Below, piece after piece: positions 23,621 through 33,276 of a stretch of DNA of 64,000 bases. Numbering within the stretch: position 1 is the stretch's first letter; every line of letters starts with the position of its first letter. This DNA is from Gulosibacter sediminis (GTDB lineage Bacteria > Actinomycetota > Actinomycetes > Actinomycetales > Microbacteriaceae). Both the position numbers and the translations under genes were made by a program. Where the stretch lies: positions 496,001 through 560,000 of the forward strand of contig NZ_CP097160.1 in the NCBI RefSeq assembly GCF_023370115.1, read 5' to 3'. The notes under the pieces were generated by a model. That model was not told where the DNA came from. It saw only the letters and a program-made list of their open reading frames with translations, and did not search any database.

Positions 23621-24493
23621 ATGTCTTCAGCCTCAACGTCGAGCACCGAACGACTCGCCATCTCGGTCGGTGGCGACACGATTGCCGGCACGGTCTGGCT
23701 CCCCGCAGCGGAGCCGAGCGGCGTCGTGATCGTCAATCCGGCCACCGCGACACCCGAACGCTTCTACTCGACCTTCGCCGAGTACCTCACGAGCCGCGGC
23801 CTCGCCGCCGTGACCTACGACTATCGCGGCATCGGCGCATCCGGCTCGCCTCGCGACCACAAGCAACTGCGCATGCGTGACTGGATGCAGGTCGACGTGC
23901 CGTCCGTCGCAGGGTGGGCGCGCTCGCGATTCCCGCAGGTGCCGATCACGGCGGTCGGCCACAGCATTGGCGGGCACGCGATGGTGCTCGGCTATGGCAT
24001 CGACGAGCTCGACCGCTTCGCGATCGTCGCCTCGCACGCCGCCTACACACGGTCGATCGAGCCGCGGGGCGAGCGACTGCGCGTCGGCGCCATCCTCAGC
24101 GTGATCGGCCCGACGCTGAGCCGCGGACTCGGGTACATGCCCGGCAAGCGCCTCGGCATCGGCGAAGATATCCCGGCCGCCGCGATGATCGAGTGGGGCC
24201 GCTGGGCCCGCAAGCCGGGCTACTTCTTCGACGACCCGAGCATGGGCGCCATCGAGCGGGCCGCCGCGGTCGATCGTGACGTCTATGCAATCGGCGCGGT
24301 CGATGACCCGTGGGCCTCGCCGCGGCAGATGGATGCGCTCACCTCGCGGCTCACCTCGGCCCGCGTCGAGCGGCGCACCTACTCACCCGCGGAACTCGGC
24401 GTCGCGAAGCTCGGACACCACGGCCTCCTGCGTCGAAAGGTGGGCGAAGCGGCCTGGCCCGAACTCGTCGACTGGCTCACCGCATCCGCGTGA
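23621..24493 (+). CDS. Alpha/beta hydrolase
   Basis: A 290-residue alpha/beta hydrolase of the COG4757-like group. The nucleophile elbow is GHSIGGHA, preceded by the strand VPITAVG; YDYRGIGASG and the C-terminal KLGHHGLLRR with the catalytic His are present. The substrate is unknown (esterase/lipase type). The ATG at 23621 follows TAGGCT by 7 nt, suggesting a leaderless mRNA. Its stop overlaps the next small gene by GTGA. Confidence 0.88.
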   Translation: MSSASTSSTERLAISVGGDTIAGTVWLPAAEPSGVVIVNPATATPERFYSTFAEYLTSRGLAAVTYDYRGIGASGSPRDHKQLRMRDWMQVDVPSVAGWARSRFPQVPITAVGHSIGGHAMVLGYGIDELDRFAIVASHAAYTRSIEPRGERLRVGAILSVIGPTLSRGLGYMPGKRLGIGEDIPAAAMIEWGRWARKPGYFFDDPSMGAIERAAAVDRDVYAIGAVDDPWASPRQMDALTSRLTSARVERRTYSPAELGVAKLGHHGLLRRKVGEAAWPELVDWLTASA

Positions 24494-24645
24494 TTGCCGC
24501 TGAGGGCACGATCGTGCTGGTCGTCATCGCGGTCGCGCTGCCGATGATTGGCTACTTCTCGCTGTTCCTGCTCATGGCCACCGGGCGGCTCTCGTCGCTG
24601 TACGTAAAGCTCCGGGCGCGCCGAGCAGGTGCTGGGGCACGATAG
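24490..24645 (+). CDS. 51-residue membrane protein
   Basis: Starts at GTG 24490, overlapping the hydrolase stop (GTGA), and encodes one long hydrophobic segment ([20 protein letters not shown]), a short loop, and a basic C-terminal tail ([12 protein letters not shown]). It is probably a single-pass or hairpin inner-membrane peptide, co-translated with the hydrolase. No function is known. Confidence 0.6.
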   Translation: MIAAEGTIVLVVIAVALPMIGYFSLFLLMATGRLSSLYVKLRARRAGAGAR

Positions 24646-24799
24646 GGTTGCAGAAGGATTCCGTGCCGTACGCAGTGCGCACGCGAATAGTGCGGTCACG
24701 TGTGTCCTCGGATGCGCGCCCGTACGACCTACCCGCGGCGGTGCCATCGTCGCGGTATCAGGGATCACCACCGGTCCACGACAAAGAAAGTATGACGTC

Positions 24800-25006
24800 A
24801 TGGCCACAGGCACCGTCAAATGGTTCAACTCGGAAAAGGGCTACGGCTTCATCGCGCCCGACGATGGTTCGGCTGACCTGTTCGCGCACTTCAGCGCGAT
24901 CAACGGCACCGGCTTCCGCGGTCTCGAAGAGGGCCAGAAGGTCGAGTTCGACGCAGAGCAGGGCCCCAAGGGCATGCAGGCGGCGAACATCACCGTTATC
25001 TCGTAG
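24800..25006 (+). CDS. Cold-shock protein (CspA family)
   Basis: A 68-residue single cold-shock domain that binds single-stranded RNA/DNA and acts as an RNA chaperone. RNP1 is KGYGFI near residue 16 and the RNP2-like strand is DLFAHFSAI, where Leu-Phe-Ala replaces the common Val-Phe-Val. [11 protein letters not shown] opens the domain as usual. The purine run AAAGAAAG precedes the start. The preceding 154 bp may be a long regulatory 5' leader; no fold is evident to me. Confidence 0.95.
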   Translation: MATGTVKWFNSEKGYGFIAPDDGSADLFAHFSAINGTGFRGLEEGQKVEFDAEQGPKGMQAANITVIS

Positions 25007-25020
25007 TACGACTACGTAGG

Positions 25021-25063
25021 GCGCCTCGCCCGGGCTTCATCGCTCGGGCGGGGCGCTCTTGTC
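25021..25063 (+). terminator. Terminator of the cold-shock gene
   Basis: GCGCCTCGCCCG (25021-25032) pairs with CGGGCGGGGCGC (25045-25056), with one G-U pair, followed by TCTTGTCGTTT. It starts 14 nt after the stop codon. Confidence 0.75.
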
Positions 25064-25122
25064 GTTTCCGCGCGACGCCGCGGCATCGGCGCGAGTGCGA
25101 GATCTGGTGGTGGGATGAACAC

Positions 25123-26181
25123 ATGGACACGCAACGGCGCATGGCACAGGAGACTCGGGCGGTCTGGGCAACCGCCGTCTGCTTCGTCGCCGGCCTGCTC
25201 GGGGGAGTGCTCGTGCTCTGGGGCAACCCCCGCCCGGTCGCCGGCGACGGCTCGGTCGCGATGCCGATGGCGCTCGTCGCGGGGTTCGTCGCGGCCGCGG
25301 CCTTCGTCGTGAGCACGGGGATGCACCGCCGCGGCGACCACGCGAGCATGCCCGGCTGGCAGGTCGCGATCTCGTCGCTCTCGGCCGTCGCACTCACGAT
25401 CGCGTTCGCGGGCGTGACCGCGCTCGCGGTGCTGCTCGCGAGCGAGGTGTTCGCCGTTGGGTTGCAGGGGCTCGAACTGCCGGCGGTCGGCGGCGGGATC
25501 CTCACGGGCGTCGCGAGCGCGGTGGGTGGACGCCTCACGTTCGAAGCCGGCATCGAGCTGCGCACAACCGACCTCGCAAACCTGCTGTTCGTCTATCTCA
25601 TCGTCGGCACGCTGTTCGCGATGATTACGGCCGCCGACCCGCGCTGGTGGGAGCTCAATTTTTCGCAGCTCGGCATCGGGGCCGGCGCGTGGGCGTTCAA
25701 CGGCACGCTCGTCGTCGCGGGACTCCTCATCGCAACCGTCGGCTCGTATATCGGCCGCGACCTGCACCGCATCCTCGGCGATGCGGCGCTCGGGCGGATC
25801 GCGTGGGTCGTCGTGCTCTGGGCCGCGACGGGCGTCGCGCTCGCGGGCGTCGGCATGGTGCCGCTCGAACGCAACCTGCTCGGCCACAACCTCTTCGCGT
25901 TGTCGGCGCTCGTGTTGTTCACGGTGGCGGGCGTCGTCACGACGATCGTGATGCCCGGCCCACCGCGGCCGCTCGTGGTGACGTCGGTCGCGATCGCCGC
26001 GCTCATCGTCCTCGCGGCCGTGCTCGCGTTCGGCTTCGACCTCTATTCGGTGACGGCGCTCGAGGCGATCGTGATCGGCCTCGGCCTGCTCTGGCTCACG
26101 ACGCAGGTGCGGATGCTCGCGGTGCTGACACCGCAGGTGACCCGCCCGGCGCGGCGCACGACGATCTTCATCGTTCGGTGA
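25123..26181 (+). CDS. DUF998-like multi-pass membrane protein
   Basis: A 352-residue membrane protein with eight or nine hydrophobic segments, arranged like DUF998 (frag-like) proteins. An internal LANLLFVYLIVGTLFAMITA helix is followed by a short loop with DPRWWELNFSQLG, and another helix has GHNLFALSALVLFTVAG. Function unknown. The start at 25123 has only a weak GGGATG-type signal, so it is not certain. Confidence 0.7.
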   Translation: MDTQRRMAQETRAVWATAVCFVAGLLGGVLVLWGNPRPVAGDGSVAMPMALVAGFVAAAAFVVSTGMHRRGDHASMPGWQVAISSLSAVALTIAFAGVTALAVLLASEVFAVGLQGLELPAVGGGILTGVASAVGGRLTFEAGIELRTTDLANLLFVYLIVGTLFAMITAADPRWWELNFSQLGIGAGAWAFNGTLVVAGLLIATVGSYIGRDLHRILGDAALGRIAWVVVLWAATGVALAGVGMVPLERNLLGHNLFALSALVLFTVAGVVTTIVMPGPPRPLVVTSVAIAALIVLAAVLAFGFDLYSVTALEAIVIGLGLLWLTTQVRMLAVLTPQVTRPARRTTIFIVR

Positions 26182-26340
26182 GTCGCGCGCGCACCAAGGC
26201 TGCCCGCCAAAGTAAACAACCGGCGAAGTTCGCCGAACTGGCGCCGATGCGGGGCCGCCGGTGTCGCTGGCTGGTGTGAGAATAGAGGTTGTCGCATTGA
26301 TCCGACTTCCGCGGATCCCGAAGAAGGAGCACCGGAGAAC

Positions 26341-29300
26341 TTGGATACAGCCCTGCCCCCAGCGCAGTCCTCCCCGAACGCGCAAGAGGTGCTGCGGCGC
26401 GCCAGCCATGCCCCGGCGCCCCGCACGCTGATCGATATTCTGCGGGCCACGGCGGCGGAGCATCCCGACGCCTCGGCGATTGACGACGGCTCGGCGGCGC
26501 TGAGCTACGGCCAGCTGCTCGAGGAGGTCGAGGCGATGGCCGACACCCTGCGTGCCGCGGGCGTTCGGCCCGGTGACCGCGTCGGCGTGCGCGTCGACTC
26601 GGGTTCGCAGCAGCTCTACATCGCGATTCTCGCGATCATGCGCGCCCGCGCGGCCTACGTGCCGGTCGACGCCGATGACACCGAGGAGCGCGCGAACCTC
26701 GTGTTCGGCGAAGCGCACGTCGCCGGCATTATCGGCAACGACGGCTACGTGTCGAGCGAGCGCGAACTCGGCGGCGTTGAGCCGCCCGAGGCGCCGATCG
26801 ACTCGGCCGACCCGGCCCTCGAAGAGGACGCCTGGATTATCTTTACCTCGGGCTCGACCGGCGTGCCGAAGGGCGTTGCCGTGACGCACCGCTCGGCGGC
26901 CGCGTTCGTCGACGCCGAGGCGAACATGTTCCTCCAGCAGGATCCGCTCGGCCCCGGCGACCGCGTGCTCGCGGGCCTCTCGGTCGCGTTCGACGCGTCG
27001 TGCGAGGAGATGTGGCTCGCGTGGCGCCACGGGGCCTGCCTCGTGCCCGCCCCGCGCGCGCTCGTGCGCTCGGGCGAGGACCTCGCGCAGTGGCTCGTGC
27101 GCCAGAGCATCTCGGTGGTCTCGACCGTGCCGACACTCGCCGCGATGTGGCCCGCCGAGTCGATTGAGAACGTGCGCCTGCTCATCTTCGGCGGCGAGGC
27201 CTGCCCGCCCGAGCTTGCCGCCCGCCTCGTCGAGGAGGACCGCGAGGTCTGGAACACCTACGGCCCGACCGAGGCCACCGTCGTCTCGTGCGGCTGCCAG
27301 CTCGACGGCGTCTCGCCGATCAGCATCGGCCTGCCACTCGATGGCTGGGACCTCGCCGTCGTCGACGCCGAGGGCAACCGTGTCGCCCCGGGCGAGCAGG
27401 GTGAGCTCATCATCGGCGGCGTCGGCCTCGCCCACTACCTCGACCCCGCGAAGGACGCCGAAAAGTACGCGCCGATGCCGTCGCTCGGGTGGGAGCGCGC
27501 GTACCGCTCGGGCGATCTCGTGCGCTTCGAAGAGACCGGCCTGATGTTCCTCGGCCGCGCCGACGACCAGGTCAAGGTCGGTGGTCGCCGCATCGAGCTC
27601 GGTGAGGTCGAAAATGCGCTGCAGGATCTGCCCGGCGTGACCGCGGCCGCGGCCGCCGTGCGCAAGAGCGAGGCCGGCGTTGCCGTGCTCGTCGGCTACC
27701 TCGTTGTCGAGGGCAACGGTGGCGAACTCGACCGAGCGCACGCCCGTGACTACCTCGCTTCGCGCCTCGCGGCCGGCGTCATGCCGCTGCTCGCGGTCGT
27801 TGACGAGCTGCCCATCCGCACCTCGGGCAAGGTCGACCGCGCCGCACTGCCGTGGCCGATTCCGGGCGCCGGCGCGGGGGAGGGGCTCGACGCGAATCCC
27901 GATCTCACCGATGCCGAACGCTGGCTCGGCGAGCAGTGGCAGGCCGTGCTCGGCGTGCCGGTGCCGTCGGTGACCGCCGACTTCTTCGACCTTGGTGGCG
28001 GCTCGCTCGCCGCGGCGCAGCTCGTGTCGCGCATCCGCACCCGCGTGCCCGAGTTCACGGTGGCTGACATCTACGACGTGCCGCGCCTCGCCGCCATGGC
28101 GAAGGCCGTCGCGGCGACCGACGCGAACGCCGACCCCGACAGCTACCACCAGCCCCGGCCGACGCCGAAGCGCACGCAGTGGGCGCAGACCCTCGCGGGC
28201 ATCCCGCTGTTTATTGCGAGCGGCGTGCGCTGGCTGCTCTACCTGCTCACCGCGAGCACGATTTTGCACGCGATCGACCCGGTCGCGTTTGCCGTGCTGC
28301 CCGAGGTCTCGTGGGTGGCGCTCATCATTGGTCTCGTCATCGTTTCGACGCCGTTTGGTCGCATGTCGATCGCGGTGCTCGTCTCGCGTCTGCTGCTCGC
28401 GGGCGTGAAGCCCGGCGACTACTCGCGCGGCGGCGGCGTGCACATGCGCCTCTGGCTCGCGGAACAGTTCGCGACGCAGATCGACGCGGTCGGCCTCGCC
28501 GGCGCCCCCTGGGTCTCGGTGTACGCCCGGCTGCTCGGCGCGAAGGTCGATAAGGAGGTCAGCCTCCACTCGCTGCCGCCGATCACCGGCATGCTCGAGG
28601 TCGGCCGCGGCAGCGCGATCGAGCCCGAGGTCGACCTTACCGGCTACTGGATCGACGGCGACCTGCTGCGCCTCGGCGGTGTGCAGATTGGCAACAACGT
28701 CACGGTCGGCGCGCGCTCGACGCTCGCACCGGGCACCCGCGTCGACGACGGCGCCGAGATCGCGCCCGGCTCGGCTGTGTTCGGCCGCGTGAAGTCGGAG
28801 CAGCTCTGGGCGGGCTCGCCCGCGGTGCGCATCGGCGGCGCGAAGGACTCGAAGAAGCGCAAGGCGCTCGAGGGCTGGCCGAGGGGCGTCGCCCCGCAGC
28901 GCCCCGTCTGGAAGCTCGCCTACGGCATCTCATCGGTCGGCCTCGCGCTATTGCCGTTCGTCGCCTTTACGGTCGGCGCGCTGGTGCTCGCACCGGGCAT
29001 CCGCGGCGCCGAGACGCTGCTCGGCGCGTTCGGTGGCGTGATGGCCTGGCTCGTGCCGGCCGTGCTCGCCGCCGGCATCGTCTACGCCGGCGCGGTCGTC
29101 GTGCTCGTGCGCCTGCTGTCGATTGGGATGCGCGAGGGCACCTACCCGGTGCACAGCCGCCAGGGCTGGGCGGCCTGGACCACGGAGCGCCTGCTCGACG
29201 CGGCCCGCAACTTCCTCTTCCCCCTCTACTCGAGCCTGTTCACGCCGATCTGGCTGCGGATGCTCGGGGCCAAGGTCGGCAAGAACGTCGAGGCCTCGAC

Positions 29301-30318
29301 CGTGCTGCTGCTGCCGAAGATGGCACGCATCGACGACGGCGCGTTCCTCGCCGACGACACGATGGTCGCTTCGTACGAGCTGCACCGCGGTTGGCTGCGC
29401 ATTGGCCAGGTGCGCATCGGCAAGAAGGCGTTCCTCGGCAACTCCGGCATGGCCGGCCCCGGCCACAAGGTGCCAAAGAACTCGCTCGTCGCGGTGCTCT
29501 CGGTTGCCCCGTCGAAGGCGAAGTCGGGCTCGTCGTGGCTCGGCTCGCCGGCCACCCGCCTGCGTCGCGTGACGCAGGACGGTGACGACGAGCGCACATA
29601 CAACCCCGGCGGTCGCCTGCGCATCGCGCGCACGCTCTGGGAGCTCTGCCGCATCGTGCCCGTGTTCGTCACCTGCGGCCTCGGGGTCGCGGTGCTGTTC
29701 ACCTTCGCGTGGCTGTGGGACGCGACAGGCCCGCTGTGGACCCTGCTGCTCTCGGGCGTCGTCATGCTCGTCGCCGGTGGCATCGCCGCGCTCATCACGA
29801 CCATCGCGAAGTGGACGATCGTCGGCCCGATCCGCGTTGGCGAGCATCCGCTCTGGTCGAGCTTCGTGTGGCGCACCGAGGTGAGCGACACGTTCACCGA
29901 GATGCTCGCCGCGCCCTGGTTTGCCCGCTCGGCCATCGGCACGCCAGCGATGGCGGTGTGGCTGCGCTCGCTCGGCGTGAAGGTCGGCCACGGCGTCTGG
30001 TGCGACACCTACTGGCTGCCCGAGCCCGACCTCGTCACGCTCGGCGACGGCTCGACCGTGAACCGCGGTTGCGTCGTGCAGACGCACCTGTTCCACGACC
30101 GCATCATGAGCATCGACACCGTCGAGCTCGGCGCAGGCGCGACGCTCGGCCCACACAGCGTGGTGCTGCCCGCCGCGAGCATCGGCGACCACGCGACGGT
30201 CGGCCCCGCGTCGCTCGTCATGCGCGGCGAATCGGTGCCCGTCGGCTCGCGCTGGAGCGGCAACCCCATCGGCCCGTGGCGCGCCGTGAAGGTGCGCGCC
30301 TACCAATCCACCAACTAA
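26341..30318 (+). CDS. Pls/PosA-type membrane NRPS (epsilon-poly-amino-acid synthetase-like)
   Basis: A 1325-residue single-module nonribosomal peptide synthetase. Residues ~25-510 form an adenylation domain (A3 IIFTSGSTG at 166-174; FDASCEEMW near 217; NTYGPTEATV; GRADDQVKVGGRRIELGEVE; catalytic Lys497 in RTSGKVDR). Residues ~520-590 are a carrier domain with the phosphopantetheine Ser555 in LGGGS. There is no condensation or thioesterase domain. Three repeats of a transmembrane pair plus a left-handed beta-helix acyltransferase-like domain follow (TM ~614-693, 860-930, 1094-1154; beta-helix ~754-835, 977-1073, 1207-1320). This is the epsilon-poly-L-lysine synthetase layout. The start is TTG 26341 with AAGGAG upstream. 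A phosphopantetheinyl transferase gene lies nearby. Confidence 0.9.
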   Translation: MDTALPPAQSSPNAQEVLRRASHAPAPRTLIDILRATAAEHPDASAIDDGSAALSYGQLLEEVEAMADTLRAAGVRPGDRVGVRVDSGSQQLYIAILAIMRARAAYVPVDADDTEERANLVFGEAHVAGIIGNDGYVSSERELGGVEPPEAPIDSADPALEEDAWIIFTSGSTGVPKGVAVTHRSAAAFVDAEANMFLQQDPLGPGDRVLAGLSVAFDASCEEMWLAWRHGACLVPAPRALVRSGEDLAQWLVRQSISVVSTVPTLAAMWPAESIENVRLLIFGGEACPPELAARLVEEDREVWNTYGPTEATVVSCGCQLDGVSPISIGLPLDGWDLAVVDAEGNRVAPGEQGELIIGGVGLAHYLDPAKDAEKYAPMPSLGWERAYRSGDLVRFEETGLMFLGRADDQVKVGGRRIELGEVENALQDLPGVTAAAAAVRKSEAGVAVLVGYLVVEGNGGELDRAHARDYLASRLAAGVMPLLAVVDELPIRTSGKVDRAALPWPIPGAGAGEGLDANPDLTDAERWLGEQWQAVLGVPVPSVTADFFDLGGGSLAAAQLVSRIRTRVPEFTVADIYDVPRLAAMAKAVAATDANADPDSYHQPRPTPKRTQWAQTLAGIPLFIASGVRWLLYLLTASTILHAIDPVAFAVLPEVSWVALIIGLVIVSTPFGRMSIAVLVSRLLLAGVKPGDYSRGGGVHMRLWLAEQFATQIDAVGLAGAPWVSVYARLLGAKVDKEVSLHSLPPITGMLEVGRGSAIEPEVDLTGYWIDGDLLRLGGVQIGNNVTVGARSTLAPGTRVDDGAEIAPGSAVFGRVKSEQLWAGSPAVRIGGAKDSKKRKALEGWPRGVAPQRPVWKLAYGISSVGLALLPFVAFTVGALVLAPGIRGAETLLGAFGGVMAWLVPAVLAAGIVYAGAVVVLVRLLSIGMREGTYPVHSRQGWAAWTTERLLDAARNFLFPLYSSLFTPIWLRMLGAKVGKNVEASTVLLLPKMARIDDGAFLADDTMVASYELHRGWLRIGQVRIGKKAFLGNSGMAGPGHKVPKNSLVAVLSVAPSKAKSGSSWLGSPATRLRRVTQDGDDERTYNPGGRLRIARTLWELCRIVPVFVTCGLGVAVLFTFAWLWDATGPLWTLLLSGVVMLVAGGIAALITTIAKWTIVGPIRVGEHPLWSSFVWRTEVSDTFTEMLAAPWFARSAIGTPAMAVWLRSLGVKVGHGVWCDTYWLPEPDLVTLGDGSTVNRGCVVQTHLFHDRIMSIDTVELGAGATLGPHSVVLPAASIGDHATVGPASLVMRGESVPVGSRWSGNPIGPWRAVKVRAYQSTN

Positions 30319-30346
30319 CCGCGCACACGCGCTGAGATACTCCCGA

Positions 30347-31666
30347 ATGAAGTCACTTTCCACGCTGCCCACTGCCTTTCCGCACCCCTATATGCCCGAC
30401 TCGGGCGACGGCCGGTACTCGGTAGAGCACTACGAGCTCGAGCTCGACTACACGCCGCGCACGAATCGGCTCGAGGGCACCGCGACCCTGCGCGTCCTCG
30501 TGCTCGAGGCGACGAAGTCGCTGCGGGTCGACCTGCACGCGCTCAAGGCGTCGAAGATGAAGGTGCGCGGCAAGGTGCACAAACAGTTCTCGCAGGATCG
30601 CCGCAGCGTGCAGCTCAAGTTTGGCGATCGGCTCGAGGCCGGCGCGCGCTTCGAGGTCGAGATCGAGTACGCGGGCCGACCAGGGCCAACCCGTTCGAAG
30701 TGGGGGCAAATCGGTTGGGAGGAGCTCGAGAACGGCGCCCTCGTCGCCTCGCAGCCGACCGGCGCGCCGACCTGGTTTCCGTGCAACGACCGCGTCGACG
30801 ACCGCGCGACCTACGACATCACCTTCACCTGCGACAAGGACTTCTTTGTCGCGGCGACCGGCAAGCCGGGGCGCGTGTCGTCGCGCGGCGGCAAGCGCAC
30901 GTGGCGCTTCGCGAGCTCGGTGCCGACGGCGACCTACCTCGTCGCCGTGCACGTCGGTGAGTACCGCGAGTACAAGCTCGGCACCGGGCGCATCGTCACG
31001 CCGCCCGCCCAGTGGTCGCGGGTGCGCCAGGCGTTCTCGCCGATGCCGAAGATGGTCGAGGTGTTCGAAGACTGGTTCGGCGAGTACCCGCAGGTCGACC
31101 TCACGACGGTCGTGACCGAGGAGGAACTCGAGATTCCGCTCGAGGCCCAGGGCATGGCGACCTTTGGCGTGAACCACTGCGCGCCCGACGAGCAGCGACT
31201 CATCGCGCACGAGCTCGCCCACCAGTGGTTTGGCAACAGCGTCGACATTCGCCAGTGGGCCGACATCTGGCTCAACGAGGGCTTCGCCTGCTACGCCGAA
31301 TGGGTGTGGTCGGAGGCGGCTGGCGGCCGGACGATCGCCGAGTGCGCGCAGCACCACTACGGGCGGCTCGTGCGCGAGCGGCAAGACCTCGTGCTCGCCG
31401 ACCCGGGCGAGAAGCAGCTGTTCGACGACCGCGTCTACAAGCGCGGCGCCCTGCTGCTCGAGTCGCTGCGTCGCACGGTCGGCAACGACGTGTTCCGGGC
31501 CGTGCTGCACCGCTGGGTGACCGAGTACCGCCACCGCCTCGTCGGCACCGAGGACTTCCTCGCGGTGGTCGAGGAGGTCGCGGGCATTCCGCCGCAGGCC
31601 GACCTCTGGAAGGCATGGCTCTACGAAAAGCCCGTGCCCCCGCTGCCACCGGTCACCTCGGCGTAG
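30347..31666 (+). CDS. M1-family zinc metallopeptidase
   Basis: A 439-residue member of the M1 aminopeptidase family, shorter than PepN because only the N-terminal saddle and the catalytic domain are present. The zinc site is H288-E-L-A-H292 with the third ligand E311 in WLNEGFA; QGMATFG sits where GAMEN-type exopeptidase motifs occur. It removes N-terminal residues from peptides. It lies 28 nt after the Pls-like gene and could process the product or confer self-protection; this is inference. Its 3' end overlaps the convergent gene by 14 nt. Confidence 0.9.
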   Translation: MKSLSTLPTAFPHPYMPDSGDGRYSVEHYELELDYTPRTNRLEGTATLRVLVLEATKSLRVDLHALKASKMKVRGKVHKQFSQDRRSVQLKFGDRLEAGARFEVEIEYAGRPGPTRSKWGQIGWEELENGALVASQPTGAPTWFPCNDRVDDRATYDITFTCDKDFFVAATGKPGRVSSRGGKRTWRFASSVPTATYLVAVHVGEYREYKLGTGRIVTPPAQWSRVRQAFSPMPKMVEVFEDWFGEYPQVDLTTVVTEEELEIPLEAQGMATFGVNHCAPDEQRLIAHELAHQWFGNSVDIRQWADIWLNEGFACYAEWVWSEAAGGRTIAECAQHHYGRLVRERQDLVLADPGEKQLFDDRVYKRGALLLESLRRTVGNDVFRAVLHRWVTEYRHRLVGTEDFLAVVEEVAGIPPQADLWKAWLYEKPVPPLPPVTSA

Positions 31667-32216
31667 CGTCGCGCGTTCGCGCGGCGAGGGCCACGACGAT
31701 CGGCCAGCGGTCAGCGTCGGGCCTGCCCGGGCCCACGGGCAGCGTGACGTGCTCGACGGTGAACCCCCGTGCATCCGCTCGCTGCCAGTCGCCGCGCAGG
31801 CCGATGCCGCGCGCCTTTGCGACGGCCTCGAGCGCCGTCCACGTTTGGATGCTCGGTTCGGGCGAGTCGGGCAGCGCCTCGGCGATCGCGGCGCGGGTGC
31901 GCGGCGAGTCGGTCTCGGCATCGATGCCGAACTCCGTAACGCCGAGCGGCGCGACCGCGACGACCGCGACCGGTCCGGCGTAGCTCACGCTCACGCTGAC
32001 CCGCGCGACGCTCGCGCCCGCCGGAGTGACGACCCGCAGCGGGCCGTGCTCGCGGCTGCCGCAGACCGCGCACTCCTGCTCGAAGGCGACGTCGCCGAAT
32101 TCGGGAACGAGCAGCTCTCGCAGCACGCCGCGGGCGACCTCGCGGCGTGACGCGACCGCCGGTCGCGCCCATGCGAGGCGGGCCCCGCCGGGGGTCTCGA
32201 GTTGCTGGGTTTCCAC
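31653..32216 (-). CDS. 4'-phosphopantetheinyl transferase superfamily protein
   Basis: A 187-residue Sfp/AcpT-like enzyme that moves the phosphopantetheine arm from CoA to a carrier-protein serine. The two family motifs are visible: GIDAETDS (Mg2+ ligands) and WTALEAVAKARGIGL (the W-x-x-K/L-E-A-x-x-K-A motif). Its closeness to the Pls-like NRPS suggests that Ser555 of that protein is its substrate. GTG 32216 is the chosen start, 16 nt after the yeiH-like stop; an upstream TTG at 32258 would overlap that gene and is less likely. Confidence 0.85.
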   Translation of the reverse strand: METQQLETPGGARLAWARPAVASRREVARGVLRELLVPEFGDVAFEQECAVCGSREHGPLRVVTPAGASVARVSVSVSYAGPVAVVAVAPLGVTEFGIDAETDSPRTRAAIAEALPDSPEPSIQTWTALEAVAKARGIGLRGDWQRADARGFTVEHVTLPVGPGRPDADRWPIVVALAARTRDATPR

Positions 32217-32232
32217 GCGAGCATCGTACGCG

Positions 32233-33276
32233 TCAGGAGGCGATGAGCACTCCGCCAAAGGCGATGCCAGCGACGACCAAGGTGGAGGCGGCGGCGAGGG
32301 CGAATGGCCGCGCGCCGACCTTGCGCAGCTGCGCGATGCGCACGCCGCAGCCGAGCCCGAACATCGCGGCCGCGAGCAGCAGGGTCTGGAGTTGGCCCGC
32401 GATGTCGAGGGCCAGAGCCGGCAGCGGCACGAACGAGCGCAGCAGCACGGTGGCGAGGAACCCGACTACGAACAGCGGCATGATCGGCGGCAGCTTCGGC
32501 GCCGACTGCCCGGCACTCGCCGCGGCATTGCGGCGTGCCCGGATGCTCAGCACGGCCATGACCGGCGCCAGCATGAGCACGCGGGCAAGCTTCACGAGCA
32601 CGGCTGCCGTGAGCGCGCCGCCGCCGAGGACGCCGCCGATCGCCACGACCTGCGCGATCTCGTGGGTTGCGCCGCCGCCCCACATGCCGGCCGTGCGCGC
32701 ATCCAGGCCCATCAGTGTCGCGATGCCGGGCACCGCGAAGATCATGATCGTGCCGAAGATGACGACGAGCGCGACCGCGGTGACGGTGTCGTGTTCGTGC
32801 TTGTCGTCGGGGTCGGTGACGCCGGCCGCGCCCGCGACCGCCGCGGCGCCGCAGATCGAGAAGCCGCAGGCGATGAGCAGCCGCAACTGCCGCGGCACGC
32901 CGAAGAGGCGGCCGAGCGCGAGGGTGCCGAAGATACCGCCGGTCACAATCGCAAGCACCACGAGCAGCATGGGTGCCCCCAGCGCGACGATGTCGCCGAG
33001 TACGAGCTGCAGGCCGAGCAGCACGATGCCCGCCCGCAGCAGGTGCTTCGCGGCGAAGCTGATGCCGGGCGTGAGCGGTGCCCGAACGAGGCCGGTGTTT
33101 GCCGCGACGACGCCGAGGATGATCGCGACGAGCATCGCGCTGAGGCCGGGCACGAGCAACCCGACTCCCATCGACGCCACCGCGGCCGCGAGCGCCACTG
33201 CGACGCCGGGCATCGTCGAACGGATGCGCGGGGTGCGAGTGGTCGGGGCAGGTGTGTCAACGGTGGTGGAGGCCAT
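32233..33276 (-). CDS. YeiH-family putative exporter (UPF0324)
   Basis: A ~347-residue membrane protein with about ten helices, of the YeiH/UPF0324 family, annotated in databases as putative sulfate exporters without firm proof. Typical blocks are SAMLVAIILGVVAANTG, AKHLLRAGIVLLGLQLVLGD, LIACGFSICGAAAVAG and WGGGATHEIAQVVAIGG. ATG 33276 (MASTTVDT) is preferred; ATG 33342 would add 22 polar residues. It precedes the phosphopantetheinyl transferase gene on the same strand. Confidence 0.88.
   Translation of the reverse strand: MASTTVDTPAPTTRTPRIRSTMPGVAVALAAAVASMGVGLLVPGLSAMLVAIILGVVAANTGLVRAPLTPGISFAAKHLLRAGIVLLGLQLVLGDIVALGAPMLLVVLAIVTGGIFGTLALGRLFGVPRQLRLLIACGFSICGAAAVAGAAGVTDPDDKHEHDTVTAVALVVIFGTIMIFAVPGIATLMGLDARTAGMWGGGATHEIAQVVAIGGVLGGGALTAAVLVKLARVLMLAPVMAVLSIRARRNAAASAGQSAPKLPPIMPLFVVGFLATVLLRSFVPLPALALDIAGQLQTLLLAAAMFGLGCGVRIAQLRKVGARPFALAAASTLVVAGIAFGGVLIAS

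Noticed and set aside
25012-28569. 1185-codon open frame on the minus strand
   Set aside because: Shadow of the DUF998 and Pls-like genes. The product is low-complexity and Arg/Glu/His-rich, an effect of high GC at third positions.
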